NCBI GenBank assembly: GCA_018340375.1
Contig: JAFFJZ010000001.1
Location: 64,596,001 to 64,660,000 of the forward strand
Source of the DNA: Gonatopus flavifemur
Taxonomy: Eukaryota; Arthropoda; Insecta; Hymenoptera; Dryinidae
Direction of reading: 5' to 3'
DNA length: 64,000 bases
In this document: one piece after another, positions 35,273-46,540 of the stretch
How positions within the stretch are numbered: position 1 is the first letter of the stretch
How the letters are laid out: the number at the start of each line of letters is the position of its first letter
Position numbers and translations under genes: made by a program
The notes under the pieces: generated by a model
What the model was told of the DNA's origin: nothing
The model's database searches: none
What the model saw: the letters and a program-made list of their open reading frames with translations, nothing else

Positions 35273-36619
35273 GGAGGAGGAAGAAGATCAATTTCGAGCA
35301 ACAAACCTTCCCGTTGAGTGTAATAACGGTGGCAAAGATTCAACGGTTCCCGTCTGTTTCGATGATTAAACAAAAATTTCAAAGCAGGAGGCGGAAAGAA
35401 TCTCTTTTTCCTCTTTTGCTCGAAGATAGGTGAGAACGTATCACTTTAGAGCCATTTGATCGGACGTGAAAATTTCAAAACACTACTCGAGTGGAGAAAC
35501 ATCGATGTAACATTGTCCATCCTTAATAACTGTGATAACTGGGGTGATCAGTCGAGCGAGAATCTTTCTTGACGTTGAGAAATAAAAAGTTGAAAAAAAA
35601 AGAAAATAGAAAGAAATGAACTGTGGGAACCTGTATAGTGGTGGTCTGAATTTTATACTTCGAATTATTATCGTTTCAGTTCTTCGATTGATAGAATTGG
35701 AGAAAAATATCAGTTACGGATGGAATCGGAATTGGTCTCTCTGAAATTTCACTGAACATCGATCGAGATTGAGTCTTTTGTTTTCGAGAAGAGAGAGTGT
35801 ATCGTGAATCTTAGTTTTCACGTACGATTGTTTTGAAAATGTGGAAAATTCAATTTTTCAGTTCAATGCGTGTACAAAGAGACTTTGAAGGAAGATTGTA
35901 ACTGAGTAGAGTTCTCGAATAGATATGAAAATGCGTTGATGATTCGAATTAATATTCAAATCCGGTGTTGAGTAGAGAGAGGGCGAGTTTTAATATGGAA
36001 GGCTAATTGATTTACGGTAGGTAATAACAATTAACAAATGATACCCACTTGAGATTGCGAGTAGAGAGACGGATATGTTTGGTAGATATGTGTGAATTTA
36101 ATAGGGTGGAGGAAATCGATGGGGAAGCGGAGCTCACAAACCCCTGAGCTCATAGAAATGCAACGTGCCTAGAAGCTGAATGACACGACAGTGTCATATC
36201 ACAAGCAATTCCTTAGGGTGCCAGATTTTCGTCAGTTGTACTTGTCTTCTTGTGATGCGTGAAGCTCCAGCGTGTGCATGATACGTTCTTGCTCCAAGTA
36301 CTCTTGGGACTGACGTGAAATGTAATTTGTAACGTAACTAGCGTATCATGATTCATTTATTTATTCACCATAGCTTTATGGATAACATGGATTACTTTCT
36401 TTGGTCGAGAGAAGAATAATTTATTGATTTTGATATTTTAAAGTCCTTTTGGTATCTCTACACTGGCAGAATTTTTCTTTCAGAATTATCGTGAAATTAT
36501 AGTAATTGGGAGATAAAAGCAGGGAATTCTTCAAAAAATTACTACGCTGCACAGTGTCACATTTTCACAATCTAGCGGGATTTAATTCAATATCAATAAG
36601 AATGGTTCGAGACTCACCT
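33621..36619. other. Gene-free stretch
   Basis: No gene supported. A TA microsatellite lies at 35226-35277. Purine-rich DNA at 33780-33860 and 33970-34040 gives minus-strand frames with no domain. Confidence 0.45.
35226..35277. repeat. TA microsatellite, 26 units
   Basis: Uninterrupted TA repeat of 52 bp, likely length-variable. Confidence 0.95.
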
Positions 36620-36930
36620 CCCGGAGGTTTTCGGAATCGCTGATTAAGAATCTGTTATAAAAAATTCAAAATCCAAAATGGTGGATCCAATATGGCGGAC
36701 CGAAATTCAAAAATTCCCTTGAAACTCGGTGATTGGGCCTTTTTGGGTTTGCTGATTGTGAATTCATTGTCGAGATTCCCAAATTCAAAATGGCGACCCG
36801 AAGTTTGAAAACTCATCTGATTCCCTTGAAACTTTGAATCTGATGAGAGATTTTAGGATCGCTGATTATGAATATGACATTGATTATGTCGTAAAAATTC
36901 CAAATAAAATCCGAGATAGCATTGAATCTT
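36620..36930. repeat. Minisatellite, about 111-bp unit, three copies
   Basis: GCTGATTA-type words at 36639, 36751 and 36861 are spaced 112 and 110 bp. The first two units then carry ATTCAAAA and an AAATGGCG or AAATGGTG word; the third is more decayed. The consensus resembles the array at 13258-13800, so the two derive from one satellite-like family with different unit lengths. Confidence 0.65.
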
Positions 36931-37031
36931 TCCTCTTCAATTGTCTCGTGCTATATGCGGAAAACATCAGCGTGAGAGACGCCGTCACCCGCCATCTTCA
37001 AAAATATATAAAACTCAGATCCGCAGTTATC

Positions 37032-37190
37032 CGCCCTGACGAAAATTTTTGTCATAATTTCTCATAATTTCTCATTGTCCCAATTCATGGAGATAATATG
37101 AGGAATTCTATTGTTCTTTCTCATATTTTCTCCATGAATTGGGACAATGAGAAATTATGAGAAATTATGACCAACATTTCCGTCAGGGCG
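37032..37190. mobile_element. Near-perfect 159-bp palindrome (fold-back MITE)
   Basis: Left arm 37032-37103 and right arm about 37119-37190 are inverted copies over about 72 bp with very few differences; the loop is about 15 bp. The ends read CGCCCTGACG and CGTCAGGGCG, and inside the arms ATAATTTCTC is tandemly repeated. No target duplication is evident. The high arm identity means it is young or conserved by gene conversion. Transcribed, it would give a long stable hairpin. Confidence 0.8.
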
Positions 37191-37733
37191 CAGGCAAATA
37201 AGATATCTACATGAAGGGGACAAACTGTTCTTCAGGAATATCAGGGAGCGAACACAATATTCGGCAATATAAGAAAGTTTTTTTTTCCTAAACTTGATAA
37301 AGTCACAAACTACACAATGATTGAAATTGTATGTGAAATTATTTGAAGGCCACGTACAAATACGTAATTGGAAAATAAAAGAATAACAGTGTGAACTGAG
37401 CTAAATGAGGGAGAGATTCATATGTAGAATGAACGAACTATCTTCCGGAGGGTCTTTGACGACACGGCATGTATTTGCAACTTTCTCCCTTACTAACGCT
37501 CAAACAGATTCCTGAGATAACAAGTCCAAGGTTTTTTCCGCGAGGACCGCGCGATGGAAGTCAACAACTACAGTTTCCCTTTAGTCATTTACTTTACTAA
37601 AACATGGCGGGTTCAAATATTCCGAATTTGCACCTGGAATTTTTTACTTTTGCAGCGCTAAATGCGTCAAATGCCACACTGTGCGCTGCCTGTAAAAATG
37701 AGAGTTTGGAGTATTGATCCCTGCACTGACAGA
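37191..37733. other. No recognisable feature
   Basis: Nothing beyond short A/T runs; no gene seen. Confidence 0.45.
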
Positions 37734-37991
37734 AAAACGACCTGGTTGAAAAATTCGTGTTTCATTCACCAGGAAATGTGATTGTGATGTGATTCCAGAA
37801 GAAATTAACTATACATTCCTCAGGTTAGAAAAACCAGATTCTACCGATGCTTGGTGTAATAACCAGAATATGTAGTTAATTTCAGCTCCGACCACTTTCC
37901 TGGACATCACAACCACATTTCCTAGTGAATTGAACCAGATTTCGAGTTATTACGACCACGAATGTTTGAAACAGATCGTTTTTCTGCCAGT
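37734..37991. mobile_element. MITE family A, copy 3
   Basis: Begins CACTGACAGAAAAACGACCT and ends CGTTTTTCTGCCAGTA. The internal blocks CACCAGGAAATGTGATTG and CACAACCACATTTCCTAGTG face each other. The right flank is TATA and the left TG, so the TA duplication seen in copies 1 and 2 is blurred by mutation. Confidence 0.8.
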
Positions 37992-38089
37992 ATAGAAGTT
38001 TCACAGAATGTATAGTAAATTTCCCACTTGTCGCGTTCGAAATCCCACTGATCGCAGTGAAAAATCGATCTCTGCGAATTACTGCATAT

Positions 38090-38410
38090 GATACACTGAG
38101 AGCAAAAGTGGCACCCGAGTTGTTGTCAAGCAAAAACAGAACAGAAACTTTTGAGAGCAAGAATGGAACGTCAAAAGTTCCGAGGAAAAGCGATACATTT
38201 ATAATTCGGAACAAAAGAGCAACCAAAGAAATCTCCGGGCAAAAATGAAGCAATGAGAGAGCTCGAGCGAAAACGAACCAGCGCATAAATACAAAATTGG
38301 GTTGTATCGCTTTTGCTCGGAATTTTTGACGTTCCATTCTTGATCTCAAAGGTTCCTGTCCTGTTTTTGCTTGACAACAATTTGGGTGCCATTTTTGCTC
38401 TCAGCGTATC
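38090..38410. mobile_element. Palindromic MITE, GATACACTGAGAGCAAAA ends
   Basis: The left end is GATACACTGAGAGCAAAAGT and the right end, inverted, GATACGCTGAGAGCAAAAAT. The arms pair for over 100 bp, including TGGCACCC, GTTGTCAAGCAAAAACAG, TTTTGAGAGCAAGAATGG and AACGTCAAAA. A CATAT word flanks both sides and may be a short target duplication. The word AGCAAAA recurs throughout. The antisense open frames here are readings of the arms. Confidence 0.75.
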
Positions 38411-39074
38411 ACATATCAGTGCACAGTCAGTGAATATTAACTGATATTTGCCGATTAAATTAGCGAGGAGCATTTCCAACTGCACAACCAGTGATCATTT
38501 ACTGATTATGCAAGAAAATTCCACTGATTCCATTTAGCGGCCAACTATCAACTGCAAAAATAGTAAACCTCGCTGATCTGGATTTAGGAAGCAAGGGAAA
38601 TTGCTTTTTCAAGAGTTCCAAAGAAAATTGCATATTTATTCCTTTCAGTGCGAATGACAACGATCGGTTGAAAAACAAATGAAAACACGTCTGGATAATG
38701 AGGATTAGCGCCATCACAGTGATGGGTATTGTAATGAAATTCGTCAATGCTGACTGGACAGTAATAAGGACTCGGAAACGCAGAGTTTCAATGTATTTTT
38801 GTGATTCACAGTAACCATTGCTGTTTTCTTTTTTCCGTGCAGATGATTTCTTTCAAGACCAATTTTCTGGTAGATTTTTAATTTCTAATCGTTGCCTACA
38901 CTGTGAAAAATAATCGGAATTTTCCTGCACGTGAGGATGTGAATATTCCAACCACGTATATGAAATAGATATTCCATTACCTGTATATGAATATCCCTTA
39001 TACTATTATCATAAATGGGTGATTCTAAGTTACGAGGTCCAAAATCTGCAGGTTTTTGGCAAATAACAAAACCT
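38411..39074. other. No clear feature; CAGTGA/TCACTG-like words
   Basis: CAGTGATCATTTACTGATTA-like words near 38400-38560 suggest a decayed repeat, but no boundaries can be drawn. Confidence 0.35.
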
Positions 39075-39479
39075 ATTTGATTCACGTTATTTCATATGGA
39101 TTAGCTCATTCAGTGGTAACTTATTCATGTCCTGAAGATGGTCAACCAATTTATTCATTTTTCATGATTTTACAAGAGGCCAGGGGAGAGACAAAGTGTC
39201 TAAGGAAGATTTCACGCGATACATCCAACATTATTTCATACAAACTGACGTCAAACTATGAATTTCAACAGCCAAACTCAATTGCAAGCCATATCTGTAC
39301 CGAAAAAATTGAGCGCAATACGATAATCAGGAATTTTTATTTTGTCTCTCCCCTGGTCCAAGTATTTCTCCTGGCCTCTCGTAAAATGACGAAAAATGAA
39401 TAAATTGGTTGGCCATCTCCAGGACATGAATGAGTTACCACTAAATAAGCTAATCGATATGAAATATCGTGAATCAAAT
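39075..39479. mobile_element. Inverted-repeat element with about 116-bp arms
   Basis: Left arm 39075-39190 and right arm 39364-39479 are inverted copies, sharing ATTTGATTCACG, TTTCATAT, TTAGCTTATT/TTAGCTCATT, GGTAACT, CATTCATGTCCTG, GATGG and AACCAATTTATTCATTTTTC in order. The spacer is 173 bp and itself ends with an inverted CCAGGGGAGAGACAAA. An open frame of 115 codons spans it but is a by-product of the arms. Confidence 0.7.
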
Positions 39480-40097
39480 GTGTATGAATAGTTTTTATCC
39501 CCCTTTACAGTTAATCAGTTGGCCAGGGGCGAGATGACAGGGGAGAGACTTTTTGGGAGAAATTTTGCGATTGAAAAAAAAGTAAACTTTCGATTTACTT
39601 GAACATTTGACGAATTGAGAACTCAACTCATCACAATGTATCGCAAATAACGACAATAATTGATTAGGCATTCTTCGTGGAAAATAATTGATCAGGGGAG
39701 AGACCGTGATTACCGAACCAAGTTCACAAATCACGTTTACACATCAGAAAAAGTAATCAACGACGATTGTTGAACGATTTAATCGATGTTGGTTATCAAC
39801 TTAACATCATTTTTCACTCTATAGAGATGAATAGAAAATGTCACGAAATCTTCCAATGATTATTTATGAATATTCAAAGTATACCAGGGGAGGGACATCA
39901 AAGTTGAGGGACAAAATTTGAACTGAAAAAAAATCACTTCCGAAAAATATGTTCTTAGTTTCAATCCTACAACACGATCATGTGTTGATGAAAGTACATA
40001 CACACGAAATATTGTAACAGTATGATCGGAATAGGATCTTGTTTATCAGTGATTTCTTTCTACAAACGAGGAAGGGACAGGCCAGGGGAGAGACTTT
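39182..40097. repeat. Cluster of the motif CAGGGGAGAGAC
   Basis: The motif, exact or with one change, occurs near 39182, 39346 (inverted), 39538, 39693, 39888 and 40083. It is usually followed by T/A-rich sequence, and twice by TTTTT. The spacing is irregular (about 150-200 bp) and sequence between copies is not obviously repeated. It may be a decayed satellite or a set of protein-binding sites; I cannot tell which. Confidence 0.55.
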
Positions 40098-40369
40098 TTT
40101 CATGTTTAAGGTGCTATTGTGACTACATTAAGTCAAATCAGGTGATGAATTTGAGTGACCATAAAGGAGACGGTGAGTTTTGAGAGATAATAACATTATT
40201 TCGGAAAAATTTATGAAAAAATGTGGTTTTTTCATCGTGGACGTCGAAAATACCTCTTAACTTAGAATGACTCAAATCCAACGTGCATTGGAATTTTCCG
40301 AAAAAGAGATGGGAAAAAGAAATTAACCGTGTGTAACATGTACTTGAAAGTTCTCACTGAAAGCCAGCG

Positions 40370-40445
40370 CGGCGTCGCAGCTGGAGTCGTAGCGTGCTCG
40401 CTTTCCACCCGAACGACCTGGGGTCGATCCTGAGTGCGGGTGTTG
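40370..40445 (+). repeat. tRNA-like SINE head
   Basis: CGCAGCTGGAGTCGTAGCGT is a D-arm-like A-box and GGGTCGATCC (40421-40430) a B-box, at tRNA-like spacing. The acceptor stem does not close, so a tRNA-derived SINE or tRNA pseudogene is likelier than a functional tRNA. Confidence 0.5.
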
Positions 40446-43426
40446 TGCAGTGACATATTTTTCGCCATGAATGTATAGGAAAATTATGAATTAGTATTTT
40501 TACTTTCGCGACGCATGGAAATTTCCCGATACAATGTATATGTTATAATTACTTCACATACATCTATAGGAAATTTCTTACAGTGTAATTCTCAGTACAC
40601 AAGTTCATCCTACAAACTTGATAGTATGTTCATGAATTTTGGCAAATTTTTTGAACCACTCTTACTACCTGCAATAATGGCTAGAAGTAATTGACCTATG
40701 TGCGCAATGAAAGGGTTATATTACATGATATAGCAAACAAATCCAAATCGATGGTACTCTTAGGCAATCAATTAAGGAAATTGAATATAGGTTTATTTTT
40801 CTAGCTTGGAGCATTTGTCGTCTTGAGTGCAATGAACAAGATAATCAGTATTAAATAATACTCAATCACTTGTCATATTTTTCAAGTGATAAGATTGGTG
40901 ATCAGTTACATAACAAGACAGAGAAAGGAAGAGAGGGAGAGAGACTGAACAGCAATTAGATAATGTTCTGAAACTTGAGAGTCATAAATCCTCACAATTT
41001 CTAGACATGATGGATGTTTCAAAGTATTTGAGTACTCCATCATTTGGAATAAAACTTGTTAAGAACATTGCAAGTTATACAGTACAAGGGAAAACCTTGA
41101 GCATTTTCGAGAGAAAAAAGAATTGACTTTGAAATCCCCTGAATCGAATATACATCGATTTCATGTATAAAAAACATAATACTTGGGTTATAATAAAAAT
41201 GAATTTAAAATTTCAAGCTGTTCATTTTATGTGAATCTTTGAATATTTTTTTCATTTCTTTCAAGAATATATATCCCAAATTTTGAGACCTATGGTTTTA
41301 GATTCCATCACTTTGACTGTGAAGAGTTGGTTTTTGAAGAAGATTTGTTACTGACGGTAAATGAATAATTTCTATACTCTGAAAAATAATCTGTACAATA
41401 TTTTGTTTTCACTTTTTGAAAAATTCAACCCTCGAATTATGAAATGCAGTAGAAATTTCCTCTCGTATTTTTTGAGAGAAAACAATTTCCTCACGTCCGA
41501 CTTCACGAAGGACATCATCATTGGATTGAAAAAAAAAATCTCCATAATTTTCACAGTGCAGATACAAAAAAGTTTGAAAAATAATAATTCTTCATTCGAA
41601 CAGAATCATCTCGTGGAATTCCGTTCGAGCGACCTACACATCAATCTTCATTATGCGAAGTTGTAAATTGCAGAGATGAGCATTTGTCATTTGTCAAGAA
41701 CAAAAATCAGGACATTCAAAGATTTAATTAATCACTATATCGATAATCAAACTGACATAATTTATTACATCTTCGTGATCTTAAAGAGGACATTTCACAC
41801 TGAGATCTCGTCAATTAAGAGCATAAATATTGAAATCAATATGATTTCATTGATATATTACTAAAAAAATTTAATTCTATTTGATAGAAAAAAATGTTGA
41901 TATCCTTTTGTAAAGACATTATATTCAATACGAATAAAACACAAATATATGCCAAGTTTGATATTCGATATTTATGCGAACGGTTATTTGAAACAAAAAG
42001 TATTGGAAAACGTGGAAAACGATATTTTCAAAGTTGTAATTATGTCAAGTTAATGTAGCGTCACCTCATTAATACCGAGCGATTCGAAAAGTTATAACGT
42101 AACAAATTGAGCTATTGAAAACTAGTAAAAATGAAAACTCGAAGAGCGAGAGTCGGTATCGAGTTTCTACTGTTGTATCTAAAGCCATTTATACAGCAGA
42201 TGATTTATCAATACGGAGTATATTTATTTATTGACCTTCTGGCACATTCTGGACTCTTCTAAACAATTGTGTTGAATTTTTATCCTTAAATTCCCCATAC
42301 AAGCTACTTTAGAATGTACCACATTGTTTCCTATGAATGAAAATCGAATATTTGTGGTAAGATTCAACTGTATTCACGATGCGTCCAGTGTGATTGTTCG
42401 CCTGATTTCCCACGAGCTTCTCAAGTTTGCCGCATCATCAATGTTATCGGTGAGCTTTACAGAAAATTCTTATCATTCTCAATGACATTCATCCTTTGTT
42501 TTCGAAATGAAAACTTCATGGATTTGATTGCTTTTATCAAATTTTCAATATCAAAAATATGTTCCAAGTTTGAAATTATATGTAAATTGAGAAATTAGTT
42601 TTCGAGGCAGTCGAATAAACGCTCTTCAAATAATTGTGGGGTCCTTTCAGTTTTTGGAGAATTCAACATTTATATAAAAATTCAAGTGAATTCTCTTTTC
42701 AAATTATTTTTCCCTCTCTTAACCTGTAGAGTGAACTTTTCAGTCCACAAAGTAGAATGACGATTCACTCTCTAAAATTGGATTTTCACCCAGAGAAATT
42801 CAGAGAGTTGTCAAATATTTCACAATCCGAAGTCTAAAAATTCGTATGAGCGAATGCATCGATAACCACAGCGATAAAAGTGATGAAAAGAATGAGATAG
42901 ACTATTAAAGTTTAATATTGATCATGCGTATCGTATCGTATTTGTAATCGTTAATTACATCACGAGGATTGTGATTCTCTAATTGGATCTAAATGAGAAT
43001 TATATCCCCTTTCAATGACGAAAAGAGAAAATCAGTATTGTGTCATTGATTCTTTATGCAGATAATCGTCGTTCCTCCGATAGACACATATTTTATTACA
43101 ATTTATCTTCTTTGTGTAATCGATTTCCCTTGTACTCAAAATAAACATTCCTCAGTCTAGTGTTCGCGTGTTAACACCTTACGCTCCAGTATTTCATATC
43201 CTTCTGCAGTGCATCTCACCGTGAATGCATGATCATGTATATGGACGTGAATGTAGTTCGAATAAATAAATTACTGCAATAGTTTATTATTCATTGTAAA
43301 GTTCATTAATGTAAGTTCTCCGTATAACCACATATATTTCATTCAATTCATTACTAGGAATCGTTATTAGATTCCGTTAATAGTACTGTGGATGTAGTAG
43401 AATGTTAGTTTTTCAAATGCTACATA
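40446..43426. other. AT-rich, gene-free stretch
   Basis: Very AT-rich. An open frame at 41361-41666 (101 codons, rich in Asn, Phe, Lys and Ile) has the composition expected of AT-rich DNA and no domain I know. A fold-back remnant lies at 42727-42809. Confidence 0.4.
42727..42809. repeat. Remnant of the TACTCTCT fold-back family
   Basis: TAGAGTGAACTTTTCAG at the start, CACTCTCTAAAATTGG in the middle and TCAGAGAGTT at the end carry the family words in degenerate form. Confidence 0.4.
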
Positions 43427-44374
43427 CACTGTAAAACAACTGGAAATTTCCAGTGCTAGTATTGGAATATAAATATTCCATTACATGGACAGAGATTTTG
43501 TTGGTACGGTACTGAAAATTCAGTCCTTGTACTGGAATTTTCAAGTTTGGGGTTGTGTACTAAAATTTTGCCACGATTTCGCGAAAATTTTACTAGCTCG
43601 TACTACAATTTTACAGTTCTTGTGCACCAGAAAGAGTTATCCCTTTAATAAGGACTTGGAAAAAATTTCGAATTTAGAAAAAAAAACCCAATCGTTGGTA
43701 TACTGGAATTACACAGACTTTGAACTGCAATTTTCAGGTCGTGTGATGGAATTTTCCAGTTGCTATGGAAGGGGATTTTCCAGTTATGCTGGAATTTAAT
43801 CACTGTTGCACTGAAATTTTTCACTTCTATTGGACTTCGTCATTTCTGGCAGGAAAAATCAATCTCAAGTCTTTATATTAAAAATTTCCTGATTGAGATT
43901 TTGAATAATAATTGTAATTGTAGCAAATAAAATTGATATATGAGGTTTTTCGAAGACTTATTCCTTTGTGTATCCTAGATAAAAGCATATGTAGTAACCT
44001 AAGCTGGCCTTCCATGTCAGCGTTATATAGTTCATCGGTTAGGTCTTAGGTTTCAGTTGGTAGGCAGGTAGAAAAGTATTGGTTCGAATCCCGTTAGGTA
44101 GACATGACTTTCTGTCCGTCCACATGAACGATCAAGTTTCTCAATCACGTTGAGACACAAGGACCGTGCAAAATCACTTTGTGTAAGCAATTTATTTTCA
44201 ATTTTCATGAATATTTGCAGCATAAATTTTCCAGTATATGTCCTGGAAAAGTCCAGTGTACTAAAAAATTCCAGTGAGACTCAGAAAAATTTCCAGTTTT
44301 GATGCTGAAATTCCATACATTTTTACTGAATTGTTGCAGTACAAATGTGCAAAAATTTTCCGGTACATGCACAG
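43427..44374. mobile_element. CACTGTAAAA element with many CTGGAATTTTCCAG words (left portion)
   Basis: Begins TACACTGTAAAACAACTGG. The words ACTGGAA, TTCCAGT and AATTTTCCAG recur more than a dozen times, in both orientations, up to about 44365. A likely continuation lies at about 46230-46283 (TTCCAGTAAATTCACTGG, ending near TATACAGG), on the far side of the TIR element at 44377-46219. That would mean this element was split by it. The same CACTGTAAAA start occurs at 49622 and 50508. Right-hand boundary uncertain. Confidence 0.5.
44046..44100 (+). repeat. tRNA-like SINE head
   Basis: TTAGGTTTCAGTTGGTAGGC is an A-box-like D-arm and GGTTCGAATCC (44081-44091) an exact B-box. T-stem pairing is poor, so a functional tRNA is unlikely. 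It sits inside the CTGGAA-rich element. Confidence 0.5.
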
Positions 44375-44376
44375 TA

Positions 44377-46219
44377 GGGTGATTAAAAAAAAACATGATT
44401 TTCGAATTTCAATGAGTGCCGGGCTGAACAACTTTCTATGGAGTCTAAGACTAAGATTGAGCCCAAAAAAAGCAAATCAGATGATTTTTAGATGGTGCGT
44501 AAGGCGATTGTTTGGATTTTTACGTTAAAATGCGAAAAAATTGTTCATTATAAAATGTTTTATAACTTCTGCAATTTTGTATAGTTCTTAACGAAATTTT
44601 TATGCGATATCTGTGAACTTATTCTCTCGAAGTTTGCATGGTTCACGGATTCATTTTTCAATTTTTTCATTTTTTCATAGATAATTGAAAACCAAATTTT
44701 CATAATTCAATACCCAAAAAATGTATCCGAGAATTCCAATTGAACCTGCCTAATCAGGTCACTTTTTATGCCCACTTGAACATCAAATCAAGTTTAGGGC
44801 GCGCACGAACCAATTATTCATACTCAAGCCATGTTTTAATAAAAATTTATACCGTTGATCCGCTAAATGCAGAATATGTCACCTTATTGAATACATTTAG
44901 CTCTTGAAACTACCGGTGAACATTGTCCCGACATGATTCGAAGTATTCCAAGGACTGTTCCAACATTTTGTAGAATTTTTTGATAATTTATATATTACAA
45001 TGTCTATTCATATATATCTGTGTGAAAATAAAGGAATATATAAATATGGCTTAGAAATTAAAGGAATTGGTTATTTACAATAAAATAGTAATGAGCAAAT
45101 TGATTTGATGATAAATATTGATTACATATAATATTCAATACACATATGAACTCATAGATTTTTTCCGATTTTAGGGACGATTGAATCAATGGAAAATTGA
45201 TTTAATTAATTAAGGGGGGGGGGGGGGGGTAGGGTTTTGAAGGCAGAAAAAAATAGGTTCTCCCAGATTTTTCTTTGGGCGTACGGTGAAAGTACATTTA
45301 TTTCTGATTAATGTACATTAAAGAGTAGTAATTGAACTATATTCTGTGAAATATTTGTTGAAAAATATTGAAAATTGACCGAATGGCAGCAATTCTTCGC
45401 AGGCGCCTCAGAAAAAATACATTTTGCGGTGCACGTCATACCTCAGCACTGGATCATCTGAAATGAAATAACCAAAGTTTTTCCCTTAATTTTTATGTCC
45501 CTCTAGGTATCTCTGTCGAGTTTTTCCATTTTTGAACTTTTTACAAGGCTTGAAAGTGAAAATACCGATTTTTGGCCTAAATTCATGACTATTGTTGTTA
45601 ATAATAAAAAAAATAAAATCAAAAACGAAAAAATCTCAACAGGGTTACCTCATAAATTATGTAAGGAAATACTGTAAAAAATTTGAGAACGATCGGTTGA
45701 ATAGATTTTCAGATACAGAGTGCACCGACTCAAAAAACATCGATTTGAGAAAAACGCGTTTACAGTTTTTCGTAGCGAAAAGACCCTGATAAAACTTAGT
45801 AAGCTATTTATTTTTGAGCTTTGTGAGTTTTGCTCCGATTGACTACCTATTAACAGACAACATTCTTGAGTTACTATACTTTCATAATATGCAATAAAAA
45901 AAAATCACTTTTTTCGAACCCTCAAACCCCCCCCCCCTTAATTAATTTGTTAATCGAACCCGTAATTGATGTTATTTCAGGAAAATGCGTGCAAGCACGC
46001 CTTTTACCGGATTTCTTGAATAACTCACCCATAAAACATCGTTTCGTAACGTTTGATGTAAAATAAGCGAGTTGGAAGTAATTTTTTTTTATAGAGCAGC
46101 TACGTATGATCTATAAATTATCAAAAAATTCTACAAAATGTTGGAACAGTCCTTGGAATACTTCGAAATACTGCCCGGCACTCATTGAAATTCGAAAATC
46201 ATGTTTTTTTGAATCACCC
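44377..46219. mobile_element. TIR element with facing poly-G and poly-C tracts
   Basis: The left end is GGGTGATT followed by A-rich DNA and CATGATTTTCGAATTTCAAT; the right end is the inverted copy, and about 48 bp match up to GAGTGCCGGGC. TA flanks both ends (44375-44376, 46220-46221). A second, perfect 56-bp inverted pair lies at 44937-44992 and 46112-46167. A third pair, TTAATTAATTAAG plus G16 (45214-45229), faces C11 (45927-45937) plus TTAATTAATT. In the right arm the outer and second pairs are adjacent, but in the left arm about 510 bp separate them, so the left arm probably holds a further insertion or the right arm a deletion. No transposase frame. Confidence 0.75.
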
Positions 46220-46293
46220 TAACACACAGATTAATAACTTCCAGTAAATTCACTGGAATTCCCCGGTGAACCTTTTATACAGGGTGTAACATA

Positions 46294-46536
46294 CACGGAG
46301 AGAAGTATACGGTAACCATTACTAGGAAGAAGAGGAATTCGGTGACAGATATTCCAAAATTGTAATGAGTACTATTCAAAATCGAAGTGAGTGCGATAAA
46401 ATGTTCACGTTACCATGGGGACGATGGGTTAACATCATAATGATCACCAAATCGCGAGTCAGCACTCAATTCCTATCCTAAAGTCGCGATGAGAACTAGA
46501 GCGAATGGTAATCAATCCCATACACTTTACTCAGTG
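46294..46536. mobile_element. MITE, CACGGAGAGAAGT ends
   Basis: The left end is CACGGAGAGAAGTATACGG; the right end, inverted, is CACTGAGTAAAGTGTATGG. Both continue to ACCATT. TA flanks each end (46292-46293, 46537-46538). Non-coding, 243 bp. Confidence 0.6.
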
Positions 46537-46540
46537 TATA

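Noticed and set aside
39075..40097. CRISPR-like array (repeated 12-base word with spacers)
   Set aside because: Spacing is irregular, one copy is inverted, repeats are too short, there are no cas genes, and the DNA is eukaryotic.
44046..44100. Possible functional tRNA gene
   Set aside because: The B-box is exact but T-stem and acceptor pairing fail. The same applies to 40370, 52764 and the split 11641/13023 unit.
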